The position numbers and the translations under genes were made by a program. This document shows, in pieces, positions 14,249 through 21,678 of a stretch of 30,888 nucleotides of DNA. Position 1 is the first letter of the stretch. Every line of letters starts with the position of its first letter. The DNA is from an uncultured Roseiflexaceae bacterium. Lineage in GTDB: Bacteria > Chloroflexota > Chloroflexia > Chloroflexales > Roseiflexaceae. The DNA lies in assembly GCA_937988885.1 (NCBI GenBank), contig CALKHR010000158.1:1-30888 (forward strand), read 5' to 3'. The notes below the pieces were generated by a model that worked only from the letters and a program-made list of their open reading frames with translations, was not told where the DNA came from and made no database searches.

Positions 14249-16900
14249 ATGCTCACACTCGATACCTGGGAATGTCGTTTTGAGGGCCAACACGATTGGC
14301 AGCCGATCGCCGTGCCGGGATGTTGGGAGGCGTTGGGCGCCCACAAACTGCTGTCCGGCCCGGTCTGGTATCGCACCAACTTCAGCGTACCCACCGAGTG
14401 GAGCGGCCAACGCCTGTGGTTGCGGTTTGGCGGCGTGAGCTACCACTGCGTCGTCTCGGTGAACGGCCAGGTGGTCGGGCAGCACATCGGTATGTGGGAT
14501 TCGTTCGCCATCGAGATCACCGATGCCGTCGCGCCCGGCCAAACCGCCGAAGTGGTGGTACAGGTCGAGAAGCCCGCCGGGCCAACGCGCGGCCCATCGA
14601 GCGCTTACGTGCCGGGGCGCTTTCCGTTGCGCGAGACGTTGGCGGGCTTTTTGCCGTACGTGTGGGGCCATGTGTTCGGCGGCATCTGGCAATCGGTGAC
14701 GCTGGAGCCGAGCGGCCCCGTGGTGTTCGAGGATGTCCACGTGCGCGGCCAGGCCGACGGCGCGGTCGAGGTGATGGTTGATCTCGATCAGTTCTCCGAG
14801 ATCAGTATCAGCATCAGCGATCCGGATGGCATGCAGGTGTACCAGGGCGCGGCGCAGGGGCAGCGTGGCATACGATGTTCCACCCAACTGCCGAATCCGC
14901 AGCCTTGGTCGCCCCGCGAGCCGCGTTTGTACACGGCCCGTGTGCGGTTGCTCAACGGCGATGAGCGTGTGGTGCGCTTCGGGTTGCGCAGCGTGGAGGT
15001 GGACGGCAGCAGTATCTTGCTGAACGGTCTGCCGCTGCATGTGCGCATGGTGCTCTCGTGGGGCTGGTACCCCGATGTGCTGCACAGCAACCCCGGCCCC
15101 GAGCGGGTGCGCGCCGACATGCTGCGCCTGAAGGCGCTCGGCTACAACGGCGTCAAGCTCTGCCTGTGGTTCCCGCCCAGCTACTACTTCTATATAGCCG
15201 ACGAGCTCGGCATGCTGTTGTGGGTCGAGTTGCCGATGTGGTTGCCGAACCCCACGCCGTTCTTTCGCGAGCAGACGCCGCTGGAATACGAGCGATTGGT
15301 GCGCCAGGCCCGCAACCATCCCTCGGTGATCCTTTACACGCTGGGCTGTGAGTTGAACCGCAGCGTCGGCTCGGATCTGCTCGCTCCGCTGTTCGAGATG
15401 GTGAAGCGGCTGGGCGGCGATGCGCTGGTGCGCGACAACAGCGGCTCCGGCGAGGCGTACGGCGGCCTGCTCGACGAACACGCCGAATTCTACGATTACC
15501 ACTTCTACAGCGATCTGCAGTTCTACCGCGCGCTGATCGACCAGTTTTCGCCCCGCTGGCGGGCCACGCAGCCCTGGCTGTTCGGCGAGTTCTGCGACGC
15601 CGATACCTTCCGCGATCTGCGGCGGCTCTCCGATGGCGATCAGTTGCCGTGGTGGACCAGCGCCGATCAACAGGTGAATCCGCAGGGCGCGCGCTGGCAG
15701 TACGAGATCGTGCATCAGCAGGGGCGGCTGCAGGCGCTGGGGCTGTGGGAGCGCGGTGCGGAGCTGGAGCGGCTGTCCGAGCAGCAGGCGCTGATCTACC
15801 GCAAGTACGTGCTGGAGTTGATGCGCACCTACCGCGAGATCGGCGGCTACGTCATTACGGGCGAGCGCGACACGCCGATCAGCACGCCGGGCATGTGGGA
15901 CGAGCTCGACCGCCTAAAGCACGCGCCCGACGAGTTTCGATCGTTTAACGATGATCTGGTGGTGTTGGTCGGCTGGGGGCGGCGGCGGGCGTGGCTGAGT
16001 GGCGGCGACCGCATTGCTCCGTGGGATACGTGGAGCTACACGGCTGGCGCGCCGATCCGCGCGCACCTGATCGCGTCGCACTATGGCCGCAGCAGTGGGC
16101 CTGCTGAAGTGCGCTGGACAGTGGGCTTTGCCGAGGGCGCGCCGTTTGCGAGCGGCCAGCACACCACGGCGAATGCGATTCGGCCTGGTGATCTGCGCGA
16201 ACTGACGGTGGCGGAGTGGATCTCGCCCGATGTGCCGCAGCCGCGCCGCGCCACGCTGCGGGCCACGCTCACGATCGGCGATGAGCAGACAACCAACAGT
16301 TGGCCGCTCTGGTGTTTCCCCCGCGATTACTGGAACGGCTTGGACAACGTGTTTCTGTTTGATCCGCTGGGACGGCTGCGGGATCTACGGCAGATCGCGC
16401 AGCAGGTTCAGGTATTGGCGCATCCCGAGCGGGCGCCGCGCCATGCGGTGGTGCTGGCGACGCTCTGGACGCCCGAGCTTGATTCGTTTGTGGCGGGCGG
16501 TGGTCGTGCGCTGCTATTGCAGGCGGCGCACCATACCTCTGGCCCTTGCCCGACGGTGGAACTGCCGTTCTGGCGCGAGGCGTTGCGCTTGGCCGAGCCG
16601 CATCCGGCTTGGCGTGATTTCCCCACCGAGGAGTTGGGGCTGCAACTGTACGGCTGCGCGACCGATGTGGCGTTGGATACGCGCAAGCTGAACGCGAAGC
16701 CCATCCTGCGGCGGCTCGATATGCGGGCCATGCATCAGTACGACTACGCCGCCGAGGTTGCATGGGGGCGCGGGCGCTTGTTGGTGAGCACGCTGCGCTT
16801 CGAGGGCGGCGCGGGCGACCAACCGTTGGGGATCAGCCGCAACACCGCCGCTGCGTATCTGTTGCAGTGCTGGCTGCGCTACCTGCGTGAGGCAAGGTAA
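14249..16900 (+). CDS. Glycoside hydrolase family 2-like protein
   Basis: This 883-residue protein has a jelly-roll sugar-binding domain (about 1-155, with VPGCWEALG and VSVNGQVVG), an immunoglobulin-like domain (about 155-255) and a TIM barrel (about 256-560). In the barrel, LYTLGCELN places E368 as acid/base, and LFGEFCD places E447 as nucleophile. The residue before the acid/base is Cys (C367), where GH2 enzymes usually have Asn. Members remove beta-linked galactose, glucuronate or mannose; the specificity here is not clear. The C-terminal part (about 640-883) is of unknown fold and may resemble a glutamine-amidotransferase-like or beta-galactosidase trimerisation module. The start at 14249 is chosen because AGGAAAG lies upstream and the product then begins directly with the sugar-binding domain; the frame is open further upstream. 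It forms an operon with the preceding GH63-like gene. Confidence 0.87.
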   Translation: MLTLDTWECRFEGQHDWQPIAVPGCWEALGAHKLLSGPVWYRTNFSVPTEWSGQRLWLRFGGVSYHCVVSVNGQVVGQHIGMWDSFAIEITDAVAPGQTAEVVVQVEKPAGPTRGPSSAYVPGRFPLRETLAGFLPYVWGHVFGGIWQSVTLEPSGPVVFEDVHVRGQADGAVEVMVDLDQFSEISISISDPDGMQVYQGAAQGQRGIRCSTQLPNPQPWSPREPRLYTARVRLLNGDERVVRFGLRSVEVDGSSILLNGLPLHVRMVLSWGWYPDVLHSNPGPERVRADMLRLKALGYNGVKLCLWFPPSYYFYIADELGMLLWVELPMWLPNPTPFFREQTPLEYERLVRQARNHPSVILYTLGCELNRSVGSDLLAPLFEMVKRLGGDALVRDNSGSGEAYGGLLDEHAEFYDYHFYSDLQFYRALIDQFSPRWRATQPWLFGEFCDADTFRDLRRLSDGDQLPWWTSADQQVNPQGARWQYEIVHQQGRLQALGLWERGAELERLSEQQALIYRKYVLELMRTYREIGGYVITGERDTPISTPGMWDELDRLKHAPDEFRSFNDDLVVLVGWGRRRAWLSGGDRIAPWDTWSYTAGAPIRAHLIASHYGRSSGPAEVRWTVGFAEGAPFASGQHTTANAIRPGDLRELTVAEWISPDVPQPRRATLRATLTIGDEQTTNSWPLWCFPRDYWNGLDNVFLFDPLGRLRDLRQIAQQVQVLAHPERAPRHAVVLATLWTPELDSFVAGGGRALLLQAAHHTSGPCPTVELPFWREALRLAEPHPAWRDFPTEELGLQLYGCATDVALDTRKLNAKPILRRLDMRAMHQYDYAAEVAWGRGRLLVSTLRFEGGAGDQPLGISRNTAAAYLLQCWLRYLREAR

Positions 16901-16910
16901 TCGCTTGTCC

Positions 16911-16950
16911 TCAGATGACACAGATTGCACAGATTTTTGAGATTTCTGTG
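16911..16950. repeat. ACAGATT-type short repeats after the GH2 gene
   Basis: GACACAGATTGCACAGATTT contains two CACAGATT words 9 bases apart. A related reverse-oriented sequence is present at 7228-7252. Such near-tandem words between genes look like a dispersed repeat family. It may also weakly terminate the operon (CAGAAATCT-type pairing), but no T-run follows. Confidence 0.45.
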
Positions 16951-17018
16951 CGTATTCCGAACGACCTGTTTTTGATCAATGCGTGAAGGATCTCAATGTA
17001 GGTGCATCGAAAAACCGC

Positions 17019-17278
17019 TGTCATCTCGAACGGTCGAAGCCCTGAGCGAAGCGAGTGGGGAGAGATCTCAGTGTAGAAGACAATGCAACACACTGAGATT
17101 CCTCACTTCGTGCGATGCACTCCGTTCGGAATGACAGTGAATATACGAAGCGAAACACACTGAGATTCCTCACTTTGTGCTGGGCACTCCGTTCGGAATG
17201 ACAGTGAATATACGAGGCGAAACGCTGTCATCTCGAACGGTCGAAGCCCTGAGCGAAGTGAATGGGGAGAGATCTCAG
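17019..17278. repeat. Second block of TGTCA/TGACA repeat arms
   Basis: Four arms can be read: left-type at 17019-17071 and 17226-17278 (TGTCATCTCGAACGGTCG to GAGATCTCAG), and right-type at 17095-17136 and 17162-17203 (GAGATTCCTCACTT to GTTCGGAATGACA). The order L-R-R-L allows nested or alternative hairpins. The left arms carry an extra segment, CCCTGAGCGAAG, compared with those at 1911-2314. Apart from the AraC promoter region, 16951-17423 holds nothing else that I can identify. Confidence 0.85.
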
Positions 17279-17371
17279 CGTAGGATCATCGCGTTAGACG
17301 TACCACGTTCCCTCAGCTCAAAACACCTTCCCCTTAGACCAAAGCACGATCCATAGCGGCGCGAATGGGTG

Positions 17372-17377
17372 TACAAT
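17372..17377 (+). promoter_or_regulatory. -10-like TACAAT upstream of the AraC-type gene
   Basis: TACAAT lies 46 bases before the start codon at 17424. The region about 17 bases further upstream has no clear -35 hexamer. The leader contains GCACGCTTGTGC (17387-17398), a small inverted repeat. Confidence 0.35.
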
Positions 17378-17423
17378 AGCAACTAGCACGCTTGTGCGAG
17401 TGTTTTGCTCAAGGAGCGCCTGT

Positions 17424-18170
17424 ATGAGCCTGATTGTCCACGAGCGCCCGCACCAGTCGCCCTATATCGAGTCGATCACCTACGGCGCCACACTCGCCGC
17501 TGCTCGGGTGGTGCGCCCCGCCGAGATCCACTGGCATTTGGTGTTGCGCTCCCTGCACGGCCAGCGTCGCGCCATCCTGGTCGGCCCGTGGTCGGCATCG
17601 GGGATCGCGCAGTGGGGCGCGGATGCCGAGCTGATCTGGCTGAAGTTTAAGCTCGGCACCTATATGCCGCAGATGCCTGTGCGAACGTACCTGAACCGCG
17701 AGATCGAATTGCCCTCCGCCTCCGGTCGGGCGTTTTGGTTGGATGCCTCGGCCTGGGAGATGCCCAGCGTCGAGAACATCGACGTATTCGTGGAGCGCTT
17801 GGTGCGGCGCGGCGTGTTGGCCTTCGATCCGCTGATCCGCGATGTGCTCGATGGCTACGTGCCCAATCTCGCGCCCCGCACCGTGCGCCACCGCTTCCTG
17901 CGAGCCACCGGGCTCACGCAGAGCCAGTTATTGCAGTACCAACGCGCCAACCAGGCCGCCTCCCTGCTCGCCTCGGGCCACTCCATCGCCGATGCGATGT
18001 TCGAGGTCGGCTACTTCGACCAGCCGCACCTGACCCGCTCCCTCAAGCTGTGGCTCGGCCACACCCCCGCTCAGATCGTGCGCCTTCACCAGATACGCAA
18101 TTGCCGTTCTGTACAAGACATTCCCACGCCAAACGAGTATGCTACAGATGTTCTGATGAACGATCGGTAG
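17424..18170 (+). CDS. AraC-family transcriptional regulator
   Basis: This 248-residue protein ends in an AraC/XylS double helix-turn-helix domain (about 150-220): RHRFLRATGLTQSQLLQYQR, then ASGHSIADAMFEVGYFDQPH and the closing LGHTPAQIV. The N-terminal half (HWHLVLRSLHGQRRAILVGP) resembles the beta-sheet sensor region of AraC proteins with a DUF6597-like input domain. The start at 17424 follows AAGGAG with eight bases between; an upstream in-frame start at 17394 has no ribosome site. The VOC gene begins 17 bases after its stop, so this is probably the first gene of the 17424-19205 operon and its regulator. Confidence 0.9.
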   Translation: MSLIVHERPHQSPYIESITYGATLAAARVVRPAEIHWHLVLRSLHGQRRAILVGPWSASGIAQWGADAELIWLKFKLGTYMPQMPVRTYLNREIELPSASGRAFWLDASAWEMPSVENIDVFVERLVRRGVLAFDPLIRDVLDGYVPNLAPRTVRHRFLRATGLTQSQLLQYQRANQAASLLASGHSIADAMFEVGYFDQPHLTRSLKLWLGHTPAQIVRLHQIRNCRSVQDIPTPNEYATDVLMNDR

Positions 18171-18187
18171 TTTTCAAGGAGGTGATC

Positions 18188-18607
18188 ATGGGCACGTCGC
18201 CAGAGCAAACTGGCCCGTTCGAGATGAAGCTCGAAGTGGTGCCCGTCCCCGTTGCCGATCTGGATCGCGCCAAGGCGTTCTACGAGCAGCAACTTGGATT
18301 TCACGTGGACTACGATGTGACGATTACGTCCGATAGGCGAATCGTTCAGTTGACGCCACCTGGCTCGGGCTGCTCGATCGTGTTCACAATCGGTTTTGGC
18401 GCGATGTCGGAGATGCAGGTTGGCTCGCTTAAAGGCTTGCATCTGGTGGTGGAAGAAATTGAGGCGGTACGGGCGTGGTTTGTGGAGCGGGGCGTGGAGA
18501 TAAGCGAGATCCAGGAGGATCGCGGCGTCAAATACGCTTCGTTCAGCGATCCAGACGGCAATGCTTGGGTGTTGCAGTACTTGCCTCCGCATATGCGAGG
18601 AGGATAA
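18188..18607 (+). CDS. VOC (glyoxalase/bleomycin-resistance fold) protein
   Basis: This 139-residue protein is a single vicinal-oxygen-chelate unit with the typical opening VPVADLDRAKAFYEQQLGF (20-38), a central HLVVEEIEAVRAWFVERGVE (85-104) and the closing SFSDPDGNAWVLQY (118-131). VOC proteins bind metals and act as lyases, dioxygenases or drug-binding proteins; which applies here is unknown. The start is set by a near-perfect ribosome site AAGGAGGTGATC directly before the ATG. The next gene starts one base after its stop, so the two are tightly coupled. Confidence 0.92.
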   Translation: MGTSPEQTGPFEMKLEVVPVPVADLDRAKAFYEQQLGFHVDYDVTITSDRRIVQLTPPGSGCSIVFTIGFGAMSEMQVGSLKGLHLVVEEIEAVRAWFVERGVEISEIQEDRGVKYASFSDPDGNAWVLQYLPPHMRGG

Positions 18608-18608
18608 G

Positions 18609-19205
18609 ATGACCGTTGGTGTGGGCTATTCTATCTCGGTTGATGGGTTTATCGCTGGTCCAAACGATGATGTTGAGCGCTTGTTCGCTTGGATGTTTGC
18701 TGGCTCGAACGAGTTCCCTTTGGAGACTGGCGAGCAGCAGATGGACCTGCGCGTGACCGACGAGGGGGCCGAGCAACTTGCCGAGGCGCATCAGGCGATT
18801 GGCGCAATTGTGGCTGGGCGGCGCGTGTTCGATGTGGCGGGGGCCTGGGGCGGCAAGCACCCGATGAATGTGCCGGTGGTGGTGGTGACGCACCGCATCC
18901 CGAAGGAATGGGCCGAGCGCGCCGATTCGCCGTTCACGTTTGTGACCGAGGGCGTTGAGCGGGCTGTGGCGGTGGCGCGCGAGTTGGCGGGCGATAAGAC
19001 CGTGGGCGTGGCCGGCGCCGATGTGACGCGCCAATGCTTGCGGGCTGGCCTGCTTGATACAATTCATTTGGATGTGGTTCCGGTGCTGTTGGGCAGCGGC
19101 GTGCGCTTGTTCGAGCATTTGGGCATCGAGCCGATCGAGCTTGAGGTGCAGCGTGTGGTGCCCGATCGGGGTGTGACGCATCTGACGTATCGCGTGGTGA
19201 AGTAG
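18609..19205 (+). CDS. RibD C-terminal/dihydrofolate-reductase-like protein
   Basis: This 198-residue protein has the RibD_C/DHFR-like fold: YSISVDGFIAGPNDDVERLF near the start, GAIVAGRRVFD (83-93), VAGADVTRQCLRAGLLDTIH (about 135-154), then DVVPVLLGSGVRLF. It probably binds NADPH and reduces a pterin- or pyrimidine-like substrate, but this class of YwjB/YyaP-like proteins has no firmly assigned reaction. GAGGAGG lies before the ATG, and the preceding VOC stop codon is one base away. A strong terminator follows at 19225-19256. Confidence 0.9.
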   Translation: MTVGVGYSISVDGFIAGPNDDVERLFAWMFAGSNEFPLETGEQQMDLRVTDEGAEQLAEAHQAIGAIVAGRRVFDVAGAWGGKHPMNVPVVVVTHRIPKEWAERADSPFTFVTEGVERAVAVARELAGDKTVGVAGADVTRQCLRAGLLDTIHLDVVPVLLGSGVRLFEHLGIEPIELEVQRVVPDRGVTHLTYRVVK

Positions 19206-19224
19206 CTGCGCGTTGTGTGGTTTG

Positions 19225-19256
19225 AGCGGCGTGGCCTTGGGCTGCGCCGCTTTTTT
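19225..19256 (+). terminator. Terminator of the AraC-VOC-DHFR operon
   Basis: AGCGGCG (19225-19231) pairs with CGCCGCT (19245-19251), followed at once by a T-run (19251-19256). It begins 20 bases after the stop of the DHFR-like gene. Confidence 0.88.
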
Positions 19257-19503
19257 GTGCGTGAATGGTGATACGGCGATTGCCACAACGGGCGCAGCCG
19301 CTGTAGCGCTGCGATTCGTGCCGCGTGGCCACTCCCCCCGGGAATCAACGTGGGCATGACCACGGGCGTATCGGCTGAGTTCGCGCTTTCTTTGCGTCAG
19401 CAACAACAACACACGCTGACGTTGGTGTGGCGCATGGGTTCTGCGGGAAGGTTGATTTTGTGGTATCCTTGAGGCGAACAAATCTTCTAATGAGAGGTGT
19501 CTG
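19257..19503. other. Intergenic region with one inverted repeat
   Basis: No gene is seen. CGTCAGC (19396-19402) and GCTGACG (about 19416-19422) form an inverted repeat separated by an A/C-rich loop. The DUF2277 gene promoter should lie in the last part; I cannot identify it with confidence. Confidence 0.4.
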
Positions 19504-19770
19504 ATGTGCCGAAACATCAAGCCGCTGTTCAACTTCGATCCGCCCGTGAGCGACGAGGAAGTGCGCGCCGCTGCGTTGCAGTTTGTGCGCAAGATTAGCG
19601 GGTTTAACAAGCCTTCGCAGGCTAATCAGGCCGCCTTCGATGCCGCTGTGGAGCAGGTGGCCGCCGCTGCCGCTACGTTGCTCGCCTCGCTCGAAACCAA
19701 TGCTCCGCCCAAGAATCGTGAAGTTGAAGCCGCTAAAGCTCGCGCTCGCAATGCGCGACGTTTCGCTTAG
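19504..19770 (+). CDS. DUF2277 family protein
   Basis: This 88-residue protein fits the DUF2277 family as I recall it: the start MCRNIKPLFNFDPPVSDEEV, the core RAAALQFVRKISGFNKPSQA and the end NREVEAAKARARNARRFA. Family members are short, soluble and of unknown function, and begin with Met-Cys-Arg. GAGAGGTG lies shortly before the ATG. The sigma-factor gene starts 11 bases after its stop, so the two are probably co-transcribed. Confidence 0.9.
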   Translation: MCRNIKPLFNFDPPVSDEEVRAAALQFVRKISGFNKPSQANQAAFDAAVEQVAAAAATLLASLETNAPPKNREVEAAKARARNARRFA

Positions 19771-19781
19771 CGTTTGTTGTG

Positions 19782-21023
19782 ATGACTACTGTCGACTTGA
19801 ATCAGCGGCTCGATGCGATCTACCGCGATGAGTCGCGCCGTATTTTGGCGACGCTGATCCGTCTGCTCGGCGATTTCGACCGGGCCGAGGAGGCGCTGCA
19901 CGATGCGTTTCGGGCTGCGCTTGAGCAGTGGCCCCGCGATGGCATTCCGGCGAATCCGTATGCGTGGTTGGTGTCGGCGGGGCGTTTCAAGGCGATCGAT
20001 GCGATGCGCCGTCGGGCGCGCTTCGATGCGTCGTTGGCGCTGTTGGCCGAGCAGATCGAGCAGAACGCCGAGGCGCAGCCGTGGAGCGGCGAGGGTTTGG
20101 AGGACGACCGTCTGCGCCTGATCTTCACGTGTTGCCACCCGGCGCTCGCGCCCGAGGCTCGCACGGCGCTGACGTTGCGCGAGGTGTGTGGCCTTACGAC
20201 TGAGGAGATCGCGCGGGCGTTTTTGGTGGCCCCACCCACGTTGGCTCAGCGGATCGTGCGTGCGAAGGCCAAGATCCGTGATGCGAAGATTCCGTATCAG
20301 GTGCCTTCGCGCGAGGAGTTGCCCGCTCGCCTCAATACGGTGTTGCAGGTGATTTATTTGGTGTTCAACGAGGGTTATTCGGCTTCGTCGGGCGATGCGT
20401 TGACGCGCCCCGACCTTTCGGGCGAGGCGATCCGTTTGGGGCGTTTGTTGGTGGATCTGCTGCCGGAGCCGGAGGTGCAGGGTTTGTTGGGGCTGATGCT
20501 GCTGCACGAGTCGCGGCGCAAGGCCCGCACTTCGCCGGAGGGCGATCTGATTCGGCTTGAGGAGCAGGATCGCAGTTTGTGGGATCAGGCGCTGATCGCC
20601 GAGGGCACGCAGTTGGTGGAGCAGGCGTGGCGCAGCGGGCAGGTTGGTTCGTACTGCATTCAGGCGGCGATCTCGGCGCTGCACGCGGTGGCGCCTTCGA
20701 TCGAGGAGACCGATTGGCAGCAGATCGTGGGGTTGTACGATCTGCTGTTGCAGGTGATGCCTTCGCCCGTGGTGGAGTTGAACCGTGCGGTGGCGGTGGC
20801 GATGCGCGATGGCCCCGCCGCTGGGCTTGCGCTGGTCGATGCGATTCTGGAGCGCGGCGGGCTGGGAGAGTATTATCTTGCGCACGCTACTCGCGCCGAT
20901 CTGAATCGTCGGTTGGGGCGCGTGGAGGATGCGCGAGAGGCGTACAGGCGGGCGTTGGCGCTGACGCAGTTGGAGCCCGAGCGGCGCTTCTTTGAGGCGC
21001 GTTTGGCGGAGCTGGGCGGGTGA
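19782..21023 (+). CDS. ECF sigma factor of the ECF42 type (SigJ-like, TPR tail)
   Basis: This 413-residue protein is an extracytoplasmic-function sigma factor. Region 2 (about 5-75: RILATLIRLLGDFDRAEEAL, WLVSAGRFKAIDAMRR) recognises the -10 element. Region 4 (about 105-170: LTLREVCGLTTEEIARAF, TLAQRIVRAKAKI) recognises the -35 element. A long helical tail of about 230 residues (FNEGYSAS, AAISALHAVAP, LNRAVAVAM, LNRRLGRVEDAREAYRRAL) resembles the TPR-like extension typical of ECF42. In this group the tail, rather than an anti-sigma factor, is thought to control activity; none is encoded here. The start is ATG 19782; a GTG one codon earlier is possible, and neither has a clear ribosome site, so coupling to DUF2277 is likely. 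Its probable target, a DGPF gene, follows downstream. Confidence 0.92.
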   Translation: MTTVDLNQRLDAIYRDESRRILATLIRLLGDFDRAEEALHDAFRAALEQWPRDGIPANPYAWLVSAGRFKAIDAMRRRARFDASLALLAEQIEQNAEAQPWSGEGLEDDRLRLIFTCCHPALAPEARTALTLREVCGLTTEEIARAFLVAPPTLAQRIVRAKAKIRDAKIPYQVPSREELPARLNTVLQVIYLVFNEGYSASSGDALTRPDLSGEAIRLGRLLVDLLPEPEVQGLLGLMLLHESRRKARTSPEGDLIRLEEQDRSLWDQALIAEGTQLVEQAWRSGQVGSYCIQAAISALHAVAPSIEETDWQQIVGLYDLLLQVMPSPVVELNRAVAVAMRDGPAAGLALVDAILERGGLGEYYLAHATRADLNRRLGRVEDAREAYRRALALTQLEPERRFFEARLAELGG

Positions 21024-21146
21024 GCTGTTCGTTTTGTGGTCCTAACAATTCGTGGCAGCCGATTTTGTGGGTAACGAAGATATCTCTATTCTCCGAGAGC
21101 AGGTTTACCTCGCACATAAAATTGCTCGAAATTTGGTCGGTTGGCT

Positions 21147-21174
21147 TGTCGATTCGGGCGTAGGCCGAACGATA
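21147..21174 (+). promoter_or_regulatory. Candidate ECF42-type promoter
   Basis: TGTCGA (21147-21152) and CGATA (21170-21174) are separated by 17 bases. The motif reported for ECF42 sigma factors, as I recall it, has TGTCGA at -35 and a CGA/TC-type -10. It lies between the ECF42 gene and the DGPF gene, about 107 bases before the DGPF start codon. Downstream in the leader, AAGCGGCAATC occurs twice (21183-21193, 21220-21230). No other gene lies between this site and the DGPF gene. Confidence 0.6.
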
Positions 21175-21280
21175 ATATGATGAAGCGGCAATCGCTGAGT
21201 GTTTGTCTGGCTCCTTGCTAAGCGGCAATCTTGTGGGAGCAGCGTATAATGGCCGAGCTATTCGGCAAAGGAGAACGGTC

Positions 21281-21619
21281 ATGCAATTCCTCGTGTATAG
21301 CCCGATTTACAATCCTGATAACGGCGAGCCACCGAGTGAAGAATTGATGGCGGAGATGGGCGCGTTCATCGCCGAGGCGGCTCAGGCGGGTGTGTTGGTG
21401 ACGACTGGCGCTTTGGCTCCCACTGGCACGCGCTTGATCTTGGAGAATGGCAAGTTCACTGTAACCGATGGGCCGTTTATTGAGGTGAAGGAGTTGACGG
21501 CTGGCTTCGCGGTGCTGAATACCAACACGTTGGAGGAGGCGCTGGAGTGGAGCAAGCGCTTCCGCAAGATCGTCGGCGATGGGGTGAGCGAGATTGTGCA
21601 GCTGTATGGCCCCGAGTAG
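21281..21619 (+). CDS. DGPF/YCII-domain protein, ECF42 partner
   Basis: This 112-residue protein has the YCII/DGPF fold: the start MQFLVYSPIYNPD, the middle GALAPTGTRLI and the name-giving DGPFIEVKELTAGF (63-76). YCII-related proteins may be small enzymes with a catalytic His-Asp pair; DGPF proteins have no settled reaction. They are the commonest neighbours and targets of ECF42 sigma factors. AAAGGAGAA precedes the ATG. It is likely transcribed from the candidate ECF42 promoter at 21147-21174; a TATAAT at 21245 lacks a -35 partner. Confidence 0.93.
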   Translation: MQFLVYSPIYNPDNGEPPSEELMAEMGAFIAEAAQAGVLVTTGALAPTGTRLILENGKFTVTDGPFIEVKELTAGFAVLNTNTLEEALEWSKRFRKIVGDGVSEIVQLYGPE

Positions 21620-21678
21620 GCCCTACGATTCGTTAGGTGCGACGAGCCTCCGGCGCGATGCTGGGGGCTTGTTCGTTT

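Noticed and set aside
12433..14394. Long minus-strand frame (653 codons) opposite the GH63-like gene
   Set aside because: It is antisense to a gene with clear family motifs and good codon use; its translation is rich in Arg, Gln and Gly without domains. GC-rich genes commonly give such shadows.
19790..19816. TGTCGA followed by CGAT at the start of the sigma gene as an ECF42 promoter
   Set aside because: It lies inside the coding sequence and the spacing (15 or 20 bases) does not fit the 17-base spacing seen at 21147-21174.
21245..21250. TATAAT as a housekeeping promoter of the DGPF gene
   Set aside because: No -35 hexamer lies at 16-18 bases upstream; kept only as an alternative to the ECF42-type promoter.
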